Shown piece after piece: positions 1-12,853 of a DNA stretch of 64,000 nucleotides. The stretch is from the NCBI GenBank assembly GCA_037903475.1, contig JBAJFG010000107.1, forward strand, positions 434,001-498,000, given 5' to 3'. The notes under the pieces were generated by a model. The model made no database searches, was not told the origin of the DNA, and saw nothing but the letters and a program-made list of their open reading frames with translations. Origin of the DNA: Ancylostoma caninum (Eukaryota > Nematoda > Chromadorea > Rhabditida > Ancylostomatidae). The position numbers and the translations under genes are program-made. Position 1 is the first letter of the stretch; each line of letters opens with the position of its first letter.

Positions 1-474
1 TGACAACTTTTGCGAACGTTTAATGGTTTTTTTGATTTGATATTTCGACTGGCTCACGGATATTGCTGTTGGAGTCCAAATATCTTAATGCCTGTATGAA
101 GTTCCTGATATCACCCTTTTTTGGTCTTGTTTTTTTTTCACCTTACCTTCACGGTGAGGGTTTACATTATAAGCTATCCTAATGTACGGATAAATAAATA
201 AAATAAAATAAATAAAAATCGCTACGGCACGTTGCAAGTTGGTCCAGACTTGGTATAGGTTGGTATAGAAGGTTTCAGAACATAGTCAAAAAATTTGGTA
301 GGGTAGAAAAATTGGTAGTGGAAGACTTTCCCTTCAATTTGAAAGAAATGACGCCCCAGTGAGAAAGAAGCGCACCAGCGAGATCAGGAACAATATCGTG
401 GATTAATTAAGTGATTGATCAGCGTAAGCAAGGAAACAAACTAGCGGATCAATCGATGTGGACAAGAATAATTG
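1..474. other. AT-rich spacer
   Basis: AATA/AAATA simple repeat at 190-218; nothing else supported. Confidence 0.5.
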
Positions 475-1480
475 TGGCGCGCGAGCGGACGGGGGTGCGA
501 AGGGGGCGAAGAGGCGTGGTGTTGGTGTGTCCGTGTCAAACGTGATATTTGGGCGAGTACCAGCACACAGACACACGCGGCCGGACGGCCGGCCGGCGGA
601 CGCGAGCCGACACTAGCCGTCGAACGTGCGTCTCTCGCCAGCGCACGTTTTCTTCGAGCGTCACGGCTGGCGCGCTCCTCGACACGTGCGCTCTTTCCGC
701 CGCCAGCTGACCACCACCGCCGCCTGCACGAATCGCCCATTAAGGAGGTTACGGTGGCACGCCGGCAGCAGCAGCATCAGCCGCGCAGATGGCGACGAAG
801 ACGCCCGCGTCGCCGCCGTCGCCGCCGCCGACGTCGACAACAGCGGCGACGGCGGCGGCGAGAGCGCAGACGAGCAGAGTGCGCTCTGCGTCTCTGGCCG
901 TTTTTGCAGCTCATGTGGCTGGCTGCCAAAACTGGATCCGCAGATCTTCGTCGTGTGGAGAGCGAGGGAGTGAAGCGGCCCGTAGTTGGACGATCTGCAA
1001 GGACACTCCGGTTTGGAACCACTTTTCCCCTACTTTGTAACATTCCTCGCGCCAAATCCACCGCGCAAGACATCCCCCTCATCCCAGACATCTTCCAGGG
1101 ATCCCAGCTAGGTGACTGGATGACGTTTCTAAAACGTACACTCAGCACTCGTGCACTATCGCCCAGCCGAGAGCTCATCACTAACGGGGCTAGAGAACAA
1201 ATAGGCAGTACAGCATCAGGAGAGGCAGAGAGATGCGGAAATTGAGGTGTCCACTCGCTGGGAGACGAAAAAAAGAACGTGTGCGTATCCTCGCTTAGAT
1301 TCACCACCACCATATGTTTACCACGAGTCGCTCGACGACGGCCGGCGATCGTCGCTGCCGCCACCTCCGACAAACAAGCAGCGCATGGACTTCGACCAAC
1401 TGCATGCGGACGCGGATCTGAGGAACCACCGTCTAGCACAACAAACAACCTCAGTGATAGCGGAAGGCTTTGCAGTATGG
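475..1480. promoter_or_regulatory. GC/CpG-rich island 1
   Basis: A strongly GC-rich kilobase with GCCGCCGTC-type triplets that produce long overlapping ORFs on both strands, so ORF length proves nothing here. An acceptor-like GCCGCGCAG precedes an ATG at 789 (MATKTPASPPSP), which might be a real start. Probably a promoter plus first exon. Confidence 0.4.
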
Positions 1481-2914
1481 CGCGCTTGTTTTTAGGCGCT
1501 AATTACGAGGTTTGATGAGGTAACGTCCGAAATGAGGGTTAGCCCTGCTTTTGTGGCTGGGTGTCGCTGCAGGATCTGATGCAACTACCTGATGCGTGTT
1601 AATACCCCTACTATTTAATGGAATTGAGATAACAGACAAAATTAGGCTTCTCAACCTATTACTACATACATAGTGAAGAGGTACTTGCTTTACCTCACGA
1701 GGAACATTTAGCCCAGTGGCTGGATTCATGAACATTTCTGAGAAGTTGCGGTCTACTAGGATTCCTAGAATGGAAGATCTCCTTGGGCAAAACATTAACA
1801 AGTCACACTTCGTCAAAGCAACCCCCTACTCTCAGATCCAGCAATTAATGACAGAAAGTGATATTCTCCCATAAATATTTTCCCACAAAAGTTGCAAATT
1901 TTATCGAATGTAAAGCATAGAATATTTTAATGTACGTTCATAAATCGCAGCAGATGAAAAAGTAAGCTACAAAAATCATCATCCGGTCATTTAATTAGGT
2001 GTAGTGGTGCAGCACATGATGATAAGCAAATTTCATAAAAGCGACGGTGTGCGACGGTGACATCTGCGGACAAAACATCGTTTTTACAAAGTCTGTGCGC
2101 AGTATTGTACGGGGCCACATGCATTATTAAGATTACCCGGAGTAAATTTGTCAACACCCCACGAAACTTCTCTTAGTTAACGCAGGCGTCAGAACGTTTA
2201 CCCTGGGTAACCGAAATGAAGCATCTAGGTCACGGTAGGGTAACACGTCGATGGATGCCAGAAAAAGGGTATATTTGAGTACGTTAATACATTTACTATG
2301 GGCAATCTCAACAATGCATCCGGGCCCTATATGATTCCTTAGGATCATTAGATCACTGGGCGAGGGAGTGTGGAGCGTTATCCCTGAAAAGAAAAGAAGC
2401 TACCGAGATCTGTCACTCGCCCTGTAGGCGAAGTGGCAGATCCCAGAGCTCGGACATGTCGCTCTCTTCAGGAACAACGCTCCATATCCAACCAGGGAAC
2501 GCTTCACATCTAATCTTACTTGTGAAAACAACTCCGTCAGACGTATTCTAGGTAGAACTACATAAAGGTCAAAGTGGAAAAACTTAGAAATCCTCTTTTC
2601 CAAGAAAACGACCTCGAATACCTTATAAGGTTAGCTAACATGGTAGCATGAAGATCCTCTCCCCCTTTAAGTCACCAGAGAACAAGTAAACAGAAGCCAC
2701 ACTTGGGGAGGTGAGTCAAGTATCGCTAAGCCTTCGCTCCTTTCGCTATTCCCAGTATCTCCTGTCGGGCACCACACACTCCTTTCCATATCTTAGGATT
2801 TCAGGATGTCTCTGTCTGTGGCTGTCGAGGAGACTCTAAGCGCAAAGCCATTTGTGACTGCGTGTTGGCAGATTGCTAGGGCAAGGGTACTTGCACTATC
2901 GACAGCAATTATGT
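1481..2914. other. Non-coding stretch
   Basis: Holds the decayed repeat at 2197-2330; short frames at 2.4-2.6 kb are not convincing. Confidence 0.45.
2197..2330. repeat. Decayed repeat with CCTGGGTAACCG and GCATCCGGGCC blocks
   Basis: CCTGGGTAACCGAAATGA aligns with 18313 onward. CAACAATGCATCCGGGCC aligns with 47491 onward. An old dispersed repeat of unknown class. Confidence 0.5.
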
Positions 2915-3460
2915 AACCGAACGTGTGTGTGTGCGCCCGGGCCAGCCAGCGCTCAGCCCAACCCACCGCAGCCAAAACGAGAAGAGTACATACGTCTCTA
3001 TCCAGAAAAGTCGAGACGAGTCGTGCGTGTGCTGCAGCAGCAGCAGTGGCGTGCGTGCGAACGATTCGCGCGATATATTTACGGTAGTTTTGCTGCCGCC
3101 GCCCAGCAAAAAACGAGCACAGCTCGCCGCTCGCGCTCGACGCTCTCCGTCACATACGCACGACGTCACTGCGGAGAAAAACCAAAGCGCGAACGACGAA
3201 TGCACTTATGACAGTCGCGTCGGCGGCGGCTGCGATACAACGTTAGGTGTTATGTGATCGGCTGGCGGCGTGCGTGCGTGCGTGCGACGGCATTTACGCG
3301 TGCGAAAAACTGTGTTTGACCTCATTCTGGAGAGCACAAATAATGCAACGACATACCAAGCAGCAAAAAAAACAGCCATTGGAGCATTCACTTCCGGGAC
3401 GTCGCCAGGATCCACAGTCTTGGACTACTTTCCCCATCTAAGGACCACCCCAAAAATGAT
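2915..3460. promoter_or_regulatory. GC-rich island 2
   Basis: Contains GTGTGTGTGCGCCCGGGCC and a CGTG microsatellite (3269-3287). No exon can be chosen. It may be a promoter. Confidence 0.3.
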
Positions 3461-4594
3461 GCGGCGTGTGTAGTTCTCACTCTTCCGTCCCTTTGTTTGC
3501 TAAGCTACCCCGCTAGCCGCACAAGCGCGTTTAATGCAGGTGCGAGCAAAACACATAAAAACGCTAGAAGAGACGAGAGAATCGAAGAATCATAACCTTT
3601 CCGCCGAAAATCACAGAACAGGGTTGCAAATGAGACAGACAGCACCATCACGAATTTTCCAGCCGCAGAGAAAACTCGTCCAGTTTAGCGTGCTGAACAG
3701 AGAGTCACGGAAAAGTAGCTCCGCTTCTCTCCCCTCTGTTCAATCCGATCGGGGCAAGGATGACGGTGGTGAGAATAGCGGGAGAAAGAGGGATGAGAGG
3801 GTAAGGAATGGAGAGGAAATGCCTGGTAAACTAACCTATAACTCATAAATCTTTTTGAAAGATCCTCTGTACAAATTTTTCCTACAATTTCTTTTCTTTT
3901 TTCAAAATACACTTTTTTATATGTAGCAAGATTTGTCTCACACATAAATTCTATAATAGAAATTAAACTTCCATATAAAATTCAGCCAACGTTACATATT
4001 GAAAAATCCAAGGATCAAAACCACTTGAAGCGATAAACTGGCGTCATTCTGGAACCTTCCAGGAACTATAGAATATCCTTAGGCACAATTCCAAAAGACA
4101 TTTCGCGCGTTTCCGAGTAGATGAAGGGTGCAAATCACAGATGGAAGCCAAGGAAAATAAATACAAAAAGAGCACAATTTGAGAAAATTTCTTGCCAGCG
4201 AATTTTTCCAAGCAAAGGAACGAAGACGCTTAGACTGGGAAGGTGTTTACCTTGGTTTTTTTTTTCGAAAAAGACAGCATCCAAAAAGAAATAACCAGAG
4301 ATCAGAAAAAGATAAACCTAGATGCGTGGGAGAGGAAAACACGAAGCAAAAGGTACTACGTGATCAGTTGTGAGAGCCTTTTATACAATTTTGCACAGTC
4401 GCAGACAGTTCTCTGAAAGGAAATTTCATGGCCTAGCAGGAATCCACGTCAAAACCCGAGCAGACTGAGGACAACAAGCGCGTCACATGACTGAACAGCT
4501 CTGAACCCTATCTCTTCGTACAGTCGCACTCTTTGAAACGCTACTGGAACAAAAGGAAATCGACTTGTCACAGACAGCAAGTATCGGCGCCTAG
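3461..4594. other. Non-coding stretch
   Basis: A-rich on the plus strand. An open frame at 3534-3848 is Lys/Arg/Ser-rich without splice support. Confidence 0.4.
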
Positions 4595-4880
4595 AATCGA
4601 AGTGGTGCGTGTGTGTATGTGTACGTAAAAGTGAAAGTCGTCCAATGTGCGACGACGAACGACGACGACGACGACGAGGCGCGTTTTTTTCCACCGTCAC
4701 CGACGATATCGACCACGACCGACTTGTGTCGCGCGGTCGTGTCTGGGGCTGTTCCTGGTTCGTCGAGTCTGCCCGTGCCGCGCAGCACGTGCCGACATTC
4801 AATCGTATGATCTGTGCAGAAGAACAGCTGTGGCGACGATCGAGGAGATGCGGTGGCAGGATCAACACGGCGAACATGGA
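4595..4880. promoter_or_regulatory. GC-rich island 3
   Basis: CGA-triplet tract (4649-4679) and CpG-dense DNA. A plus-strand frame starts at 4645 (MCDDERRRRRRGAFF) and ends at 4911, but repeats could explain it. Confidence 0.3.
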
Positions 4881-6189
4881 TAATATAGTTCGTTTCACCA
4901 GGAAACGTAGTTAGAGGGATAATGGAGAACGAAAGTGAGCGGGAATGTGTGGGGTAGTCGGAAGTGTAAGAGACAAAGGTAGGCACTGTTCACAATTAGT
5001 GAACTATCCTAGTTTTTGAAATAGACTATAGTAGATGAAGAGCAGACAACAGCTGATCGACTGTGAAGGTATTGCCCTTATGTAGAAAGCGTCAAGCCAG
5101 AAATTTTCACTGCTAAAGTCTCCAATATTCAAAAACTGAAACCATTCACCCAGTAAGAAACAATAATTGTGGACCGGATCCAAAAAAATTTATTGTTTGA
5201 AAAATAGGGATCTACATAGGCCCTCCTTACCATTTCTCAAGGATTGCATTTCTCCCTTCTTTTTCGAGTACCCGAATTCTCGACTTATTCGGGACCGAAT
5301 TTTCAATTCGAATATATCCTATACACCGATAAATCGGTAACTTCAAAATCAAGAGGAAGAGTGAGAGAAAGTGCTGCACCAACCCAAAACCGGAACAAGG
5401 TAGTTAAGAGAGTTCAAAAAAAAAAAACGACGCAACATCGATGGGTTAGAAGTTGGAGACATATTTTTCTTCTGCCCAATTATTCTGAAACTTTTCAAAC
5501 AAAAAGGAGAAGAAAAAATGTGCTAGGTCCCTCTAGAGGTAGGGAAAACTAAAGGAGTAGGAGTGAGAAATGAGCATCGGTTCACCCAGTTAATCTAAGG
5601 CCTCCGAAAAAAAGGTGGTAAGGTGCTCCGGAACGAAATGGATCGGTATAATTGATGAACAGGTTTTAGTCATATTCAAAATTATTTGGGCTTTTAGGAA
5701 ATAGTCTGTGGCCTGCAACATAACAGAATTTATCTCAAATAACAGCCAAGATTCCACTAGTCTACGCCCGAAATGCTTACGAGACATCTACGGCGCTCGG
5801 TGTTGAGCGGATCTTCCGGAATATTCGGCTCAGCTTCTTTTATGCTTGTTTACCTAGTTATTTACTTATTTGCTTGAACAATTAGTAAATAGTGGTGGCA
5901 ACACTGCATCAAGCTACGGTTAATTTCAAAACTCATGATAGCTGAGTGTTAATATCAACCACCAGACCGTCAGCTCAGCCTTTTTCAATACCCAGCGTTT
6001 TTTTTTCATTTTCGTTGAAAGAAAAAAGTGGAAAAAATCCTCCTCCCATATGCATACGAACCCACCGAAGCCCAGCTGTTTGCCCAACTGCGACCATGAA
6101 CACAGGAAAAAAAGATCAAATCTTGGGACGAGCTTTCTTATGAAACAAGATGTAATCATCTTGTAAAATTACCCCTCTTCTAGTGTTCA
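4881..6189. other. Non-coding stretch
   Basis: Holds the TTCGAA repeat at 5262; nothing else seen. Confidence 0.45.
5262..5326. repeat. TTCGAA-rich dispersed repeat
   Basis: CCGAATTCTCGACTTATTCG followed by AATTCGAATATATCC. Same family as 52030-52079, with related pieces at 10648-10700, 35545-35600 and 47329-47398. Confidence 0.6.
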
Positions 6190-6690
6190 CAGTGGTCTGG
6201 CCGATGAAGAAGCTTTCGGAAGCTGTGAGCAAGCAGCATCCAGAAGCTTAGGAAATGCTCCACACACATCCTGACAAACAGCTAGCCAGCTGCCCGGATA
6301 AGCAGTGAGCAGCAGCTCTACCGATGCCAATCGAAACTGAAAGTGAAAACGGGACGCGGACAGCGACGGACTGGACTGGCAGCAGCGCGTCACCATCGAA
6401 ACGACGACGACTCGGTGAAGCGTGCACGAATCCCAGCGATCCGCCACCGCCACAAAACCATGCGCGATTTCGATCCGAGTACAGCCACAGCGCAGAGAAC
6501 TCGTCCTGAGCTGGCCACAAGCCAACAGTCAAGGTTGTAAACGCTCATTGAGTACGAGTCATCACACAGGCTCTTCTCTAGACGTGCGCTGGCGTCGGCG
6601 ACAGTTGAAAAAGTGTGGCATGCGTAAGGACGCACCGGCACGTTCATGGGCAGACGTCCAAAACTCGTACCAACGTCTGATACGCTAAAG
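6190..6690. promoter_or_regulatory. GC-rich island 4
   Basis: CpG-rich segment around the candidate exon at 6324. Open frames on both strands make the coding strand uncertain. Confidence 0.35.
6324..6413 (+). CDS. Candidate first exon with NLS-like cluster in GC-rich island
   Basis: ATG in context CTACCGATG starts MPIETESENGTRTATDW, followed by SSASPSKRRRLG, with donor CTCG/GTGAAG in phase 1. The frame stays open to 6509 with a proline run. Acidic-polar text plus a KRRRL cluster is typical of the N-terminus of a nuclear regulator, but the protein is unknown. It lies in one of the GC-rich islands. Confidence 0.3.
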
Positions 6691-9586
6691 AAAAAGCCAT
6701 AGAAGGAGGTGCAAGGTGGTGCTAAAAATGTGGTACGCCTGCGTAACGTAGGGCAATCGACGTAGAAGAACCACCAGATCCTAGCCTTCGTATATCTTCG
6801 TACATCCATGAATGTCTGGCACACCCATAAAATCTAAGATACCAAAAAAACCCAGCGTCTTCGGATCATATATGGAAAAGGAATGGCATTCAAAAGATTT
6901 ATTGGAAAGATGTGGCAGAATCTCAGCTCAAGATTTTTGTTCTGTTCAGCTTCCTTTTGTAGCAAATACAAGTGCTTTTAAATGAACAAACGGATAAATA
7001 AACAAATTTAGATTAACAATGCAGTAATCCCGATGACCGTGATAGGTGAGAAAACCAGAAAATTTGCGCGATGGGATTATGTGGAGATCATCATAAAACA
7101 TGGCCATTTCTCAGATTTTAGGAATCTGGATTCCAGGCGGAAATGACGCCATCCAGGATCTAAGCGACTTCCTGGAAGTCTTCAAACCCTACATCATGAG
7201 AAAGGGTCCAAACTATGGGGCGTTAAAAGGTTCCACACCCTCTGTTACGTTTTCACAATGACTTCTTCACGATTTTAAGAGAGATAAACGTCTTTCGAAA
7301 GACCAATGGCTTCCCAAAAAACAATCCAAACCATTGCAATTACAAATTTTAAGTTTTGAACCTTTAGAAGCAAATAAGTCCATTCTAAAGGCCCACTCAG
7401 AGGCCTTCACAGGAACATCCTCCTGAAGCAAATCCCAGCGACTTCCCGAAGAAGATTCCAGAACGCCACCGCCCCCAGAAAAGGTCAAACTATTGGCGGC
7501 TTGTTTGTTATGACTAGCAAAGGTCATGGTGGTATGCAGACGTGCAGGTGGTGATGGTGGCCAGGCCTCAGCAGCCGATCGCTGGCTGCCCGGTGACTAT
7601 CCTGTAGGTATCGATTGATTTCATATACATATAACTGCTGCGTCGAAGACACTACAGTAGTGCCACCTGTTCAGTAACAAAGCGGGGCAGGGACTGGAAA
7701 CGTAGCGCCAAGTTCGGAGATGTCATGACGTCAGCGAACTGTGCAGAGCGCCAGAGAACGACGAGGCCCTAGGGAGGGGGGGGGGGGTAGTTCTGTGTCT
7801 CTGGAAAACAATAAAGAACAGGATTAACAAGGAATAGCTGGAAACAAGCAAACACTTGGAAGGGCAGACTGAGCGCTGGATATTTTGAAAATTCCGGAAG
7901 GAAAAAAGAGACCAGGAAGTTTTCTCTCGGCATCAGGAGGGAAAGGGTGAACATTCGCACTTCGTTTGAAGGATGGAACGAGATACGAATGAAATTAAAC
8001 AAAAGAGATAGGAAAGAGAGGAGAAAGAAATAAAACTGAACTACAGGAACAGCATCTGCGTGAATATGGGAAGCATTACACGTGATTTGAGCAAATAATC
8101 CATTTTATCCAACTTTTTTTTTCTCAAACTTGCTTGTTATAGTTTGTTTCAAAAGGGGGTAGTCGAGTAGCTGCAATCCTTGCCCGCCTCTCCGAATAAT
8201 TTCTCGCTTTCTCTCCATCTCTGGTTACTTAATGTCTACGTCCCTCGGTGAAAGGAGCTACCTTTGTGGAATGAAGGTACCGAATGTTCTAGAAGCTTCG
8301 ATTCAAAAAAGAGCAGCTAGATTCATTTGTTTACTGCAACTATTTGTATTCCACTTCATGTTGAGTCATTTTAACTATTTGTTTTTTATAGTTATCGTTT
8401 CCTTCATTTAAAGCCAGTAATTCTCAGTTCATTCTACCTCCTTTAATTTTTTAAAATTTTCTAATTAATCCCATAGTCAATTCATACTATCTTGGACTAT
8501 CTGTTAGCCTACCTGCGCTCGCTTTTCAACGGACGATTTTTCTGATTAAATTTGAATGCAAAAAAGGCATAAAAATTGCTTATTCCATATTGAGGAACTC
8601 TCGCGTACTGAGTGAGCGTCATGCCTGCGTGCGTCATGCGCTTCGGCCTATATTCCGTTAAGGAATCGTGTCCCCAGGGATCAATTTGCCTTTAAACAGA
8701 CAACCTTCTAGTAATCCCAACAAATTCCAATAAAAGACCTCTTTTGCAAGCATAAATACCATTATTTGTACGGAGAATTGCAGTAATCCTTACTCAATTA
8801 GTTAACCTGCTCATAGTTACCGGGAATTCTGTACTCTGATTTGGGTGATGCAGCGAACGAGCTGCTTGCAGCGGCGTTCCACCACTTGCAAAAATGCACT
8901 TTTCGTTTGTACGCTCTTGCAGACGGCGTGTTTTACACAAAATGTGTGTAATTTGCAACTTGCAAAGTACATTTCGGAGGAATCAAAGGCGATCGCAGCA
9001 TATTTTACCCATACCATGCTGATATGGTCGTATTTATCGCGGAAGCTGCTGAAGGCACCGCGAATTCGTGTGTGTGTGTTCAAATACCTATGAAATGAGC
9101 AAAGAGAATTTTACTGGATGACGAGGATCGCCATGCCCGAAATAGGCTCAGCAATCGCTTCAGTGATGCTTACTTACGCCACGACACGTAAATGTGCATC
9201 GCCATCATCCCTCACGAGAGACAGAGACCTAAAAATATAGGTGATAATCGCTCACCCCTTGTGGAATGCGTAAGCCCGATGACGCCGGCTTCTTGGCCTC
9301 TTCAGCAAGGATTTTCATGTATTCAGTGATGTGACAAAACCCTTCACTTACCCATCAACAGCCATTACTAGACAAATGTGTAGGTACATACAGAGATAGT
9401 AGAGAAAACCTAATTTTTAGAAAGGTAGATCTGAACCCTGGAGCGGTGTCTGCATACTTTTTCATGGATCCACTTGAGTTGTTGCAAGTAGCTTTACAGA
9501 CGGGTTTTCTGGAAGAGTAGCGGTCATGATGAGCGCAGAGCTTCCTTGGACAACTTCCAAACGGGCTAGGGTCCACGGATGTACGG
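6691..9586. other. Non-coding stretch
   Basis: A 12-base G-run at 7776-7787. An unusually balanced 250-base open region at 8820-9090 is free of stops on both strands but has no splice logic. Confidence 0.4.
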
Positions 9587-9871
9587 TAGTGGCGATCGCA
9601 AGAGGAAACGTAGGGGGGGGGGTCGCCAAATTTTTAAAATGTGCTTTACAGGAGATGCAAAGATTTAGTATCAGTTTAATTTTGATTTTTTTACCTTTGC
9701 TGTTTTGTAAACGTACACTGTCGATTATTTATTAGTATTAAACTTAATATCTTTTATTGTATCTACTTTAGAAATTCTGGCAGTGCGGTTCTCTAAAATA
9801 GCGGAGCGGCCACATCAGTTCTTTCCCACCCCCCCCCCCCCTCTGATCGGAAATTTCTGAGTCCACGACTG
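9587..9871. mobile_element. CAGTG-ended small transposon, copy B
   Basis: Same plan as 17609-17895: end TAGTGGCGATCG, a G-run, the block GGTCGCCAA-TTTTT, an AT-rich middle, a C-run, and GTCCACGACTG at the right end. Length is nearly the same (285 bp). The ends are more decayed and no clear target duplication remains. Confidence 0.5.
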
Positions 9872-10370
9872 ACATGCGAATATTAAATGACATTTAAAAT
9901 AGTGTAGAATGAAAATTAACGTCCGTAAAGCGGAGGGAGTGGAATGGAAAACGGAAGATGTTAAGTAGCATTGGACCCATCTTCAAGGGCTAATATAATA
10001 TAATATGTATGCAGTTTTCACCTTATTTCGCCGGAAATGTCCTTACATCCCTAGTAGCGCCTCAGCCCATTCTGTGCAAACGGGCTATTGTTGCCTACTA
10101 TGAGGGGACCCTCAGAACCTTAAATTTTAGGATCAACTCAGCTAATGGTAACTGAGCACATAGCAGAGAAGAAATACTTGGGTATAAGGTAGGGTAGGGT
10201 AGCTCCGGGTAGTGATCACGTGAGATATCCAAGAAAGATAAGAAATTCCCAGCCTCGAATACCAAACCCCACTTTCTTTGTGAAAAGTGTGGAGCTTAAT
10301 TAGAATTGGCAAAAAAAAAAACGACTACATTCAACACGACCGAATAATGACCGCTCGTTAGGTTAGTGCC

Positions 10371-10404
10371 ATGCCGTGCGCCAGTTACCGCCGTAGAAAA
10401 ACAG
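10371..10404 (+). CDS. Candidate short first exon (MPCASYRRRKT)
   Basis: ATG just after GGTTAGTGCC, where TTAG could be a trans-splice acceptor, starts 11 codons plus one base and ends at ACAG/GTAAGC, a good donor. Phase 1. Very short; weak call. Confidence 0.2.
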
Positions 10405-10647
10405 GTAAGCTTTACCCCCTCACTACCTTACGGGCCATTTGAACACTGGATAGGGGCGAGAGGTGATAAGGGAAAAGGTTATGGGCCAGAAAATCCATGG
10501 AAATTCTACTACAATGTTGAAGCTATGTGCTGGTAGCCAGCCTACTTTGTTTTGGCTTACTTCTGACCCCCCCCCCCCCTTACATTTATTTTTCTATGTA
10601 TTATACATCACACTTTTAGCCATAGTAAGCCTAGCTTCCTAATAGAC

Positions 10648-10705
10648 CACCATTCGAATAACGCGACATTCGAATAATTCGAATGACTCGACCCGGTACG
10701 ATTCG
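10648..10705. repeat. TTCGAA-rich repeat
   Basis: CATTCGAATAACGCGACATT then CGAATAATTCGAATG; several overlapping ATTCGAAT palindromes at the left edge of a GC-rich island. Confidence 0.5.
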
Positions 10706-10850
10706 AGTCGAGTCCACAGCGTCTCCTGGATACCAGTAGAACATGACTCGACTCACGAACAAACAAGTTATGACGTGTCGTCGGCCGGCGCGTGAGCAGC
10801 GCACCGCACCCGCTGCCTGGGGGCGTAATCAACAATGTCGCGGTGACGTC
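10700..10850. promoter_or_regulatory. GC-rich island 5
   Basis: GTCGTCGGCCGGCGCGTGAG and a TGACGTCA-like GTGACGTCAACG (CRE-type half sites) near 10840. Promoter-like; no exon assigned. Confidence 0.3.
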
Positions 10851-10859
10851 AACGAGTAA

Positions 10860-12699
10860 ATTCCGTGTATAGCTGCTTCATAAAAATCCCGAAATTTCCG
10901 GAAAGGGGCACGAGACCCAGGCGAATGAAAGGAAACAGCCGGTGTTACTAGTTCAGCAGTTCATACCGCCGCTATTGATTGATTTGTTATCAAGCTGTGC
11001 TTCTGGAAATAACGGTCGTCCACACTCGCTAATCCGATCTGCTAACAGAAGGCGGCGTCAATGGTGCAATCGTTCTCGAGTTTTCACAAATTGAGGGCGC
11101 AAAACTCGTCCGAACTGGGTCAGTGGAGGCATGCACGTCACTGTCAGCCACGATATGGCTGGCATCATCTGTGCACTTATGACTGAGGGCGGGTACGGTG
11201 TGTGAGGACGGGACAAAGATCGGGATTGGTTCTTTGGTTTATGGAGGCATAGAGGGGTGACGGACTGAAAACCTGGATTGGAAAGGAAGAAAAACTTGGA
11301 ATTCACTGGAAAATGGGAGAGGAGGCCGCGTGAAGAGAAAGGGAAAAGCAGGAAGTGAAGCAGTACAATCGAGAACGGTAAATAATGTCGGTGAATGAAA
11401 ATACAGTTTATTTAGTGATTTACTACGTATAGAACAAGTTCAACACCATAAAAGGGTAAATTTCCAGAGAAAAAAATTGGGTCGACAGATCCAGGGAGCT
11501 GGATGTGGGTAAGAGTTTATGTAGTAGGTTGTCAAGTAGGTTTCGGCCCCTTTCCATAACTTATTTGCTTTCTCTTCATTTTCTGGCATTTGGCCAAATG
11601 TTTATAGTGATTGGGAAGCGCATTTTTTGCTTCGGATGCTTTCAGCGCTTCCTGGAAAACCCAGTGAAATCCAGAGATCACCAGGTCGATCGCAAGGTTC
11701 TCAAGGGTATCATAAGAAAAATATGACTTCAGGAAAATCTGTACGGGAATATCGCATAAATGAGGTCTACATTACTGTTTTCCTTAGCTCCTTCATCTCC
11801 AGAACACGATCAATTAATTGATCGATATCGATTTCGACGATTCAAACTTCCGAACCCGAACATGCCCGATATCGACAAGGACAAATAAGGTCATATATGC
11901 AGAAATTGGCCGGAGTGAATTTCGGCCGCCGCTTACTGAGGTCGTCCGAGTCAGCGCTAAGGATTACGAGCGGGCAGACGATGAGACAGACGAGAAGACC
12001 TAGAACCTCGGAACAGGTAGCCAGTCGGGTGGAAGAGGGAACTGATAGGGACCACGGGGATCAGAGGGATCACCCCAGGGTCATCGAGGTGGTCCAGCTT
12101 CAATTGATGTTCAACCCATAGACTTATGAGGCTTGAATACGTCATATATAGAGACATTTCTTGGAGAAATTTTTTTTTGCGCCGGAAAATCCATGAATCC
12201 ACGAATTTGCTCCACAGAAAACTATTTTGCTTGGCAGCAACTACAGTAGAAGAAAATCTCAAGCCCCTACCAGCCGCTCCACACATCGATGGCGTATTGT
12301 TTTTGTCGCCGTACGCGTGTGTACGAGGAGAAAACCAGCTTCTACCACGGATCTTTCATGTCTCTTTCCATGTATTTCGTCGCTTAAACGAAAGGAAATC
12401 TACTATGTACAGGGGAACGAGCTACTGACTCGTCCAGAAATCTAAGCCACGGGTGGACAAGCTATCAAGACCACGGGTTCGTGAATGATAACAATGCGGG
12501 AGACTGTTAAAGTGCAGTGCGTACTTTGCGGACGACATCTTAGAGGGCAGAAAATTCTAAATTTACATGTAGGTTGTGAAATTTGCATTTTTAAAGGGGC
12601 CTAACAGCTCAGAGATAAACGAGGGTTCTGAAGCTTTGCGAGATGATTCTGCTTATCCTTATAGGTTGTATAAAAAAATTTGAGGTAGAAGGCGGTGTT
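10860..12699. other. Non-coding stretch
   Basis: Around 11.9-12.3 kb both strands have stop-poor text (minus strand LKLDHLDDPGVIPLIPVVP). It could be an unrecognised exon or old repeat. Confidence 0.35.
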
Positions 12700-12853
12700 T
12701 TACGGATTTTTTGAGGTTAGCAGAGACGTGAGCGCTTCGAGCTCAGCTTTTTCAGCGTAAAGAACAAGTTGAGCTATTTTTCCTTCTGTTTTCATTACTC
12801 TGACGACGTCATCTCGACCAAGCGTGTTTTTCTGTAACAATTCGTTGACAAGT
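12700..12853 (-). CDS. Terminal exon of an unidentified minus-strand gene
   Basis: Acceptor CACCTTTTGCAG opens one base plus 50 codons and a TAA: LVNELLQKNTLGRDDVVRVM, then KTEGKIAQLVLYAEKAELEA, then LTSLLTSKNP. The even amphipathic pattern and clean acceptor make it a good final exon. The segment LLQKNTLGRDDVV loosely recalls the C-terminal helix of FtsH/AAA proteases, but too weakly to name it. Upstream exons would lie to the right, and I could not pick one out. Confidence 0.5.

Noticed and set aside
472..1245. 257-codon open frame in GC-rich DNA
   Set aside because: Arg-rich text from CGN triplet repeats, non-ATG start, and long open frames on the opposite strand as well; an artefact of GC content.
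10190..10205. GGTAGGGTAGGG, telomere-like
   Set aside because: Only two or three imperfect units, and the unit is not the nematode TTAGGC.
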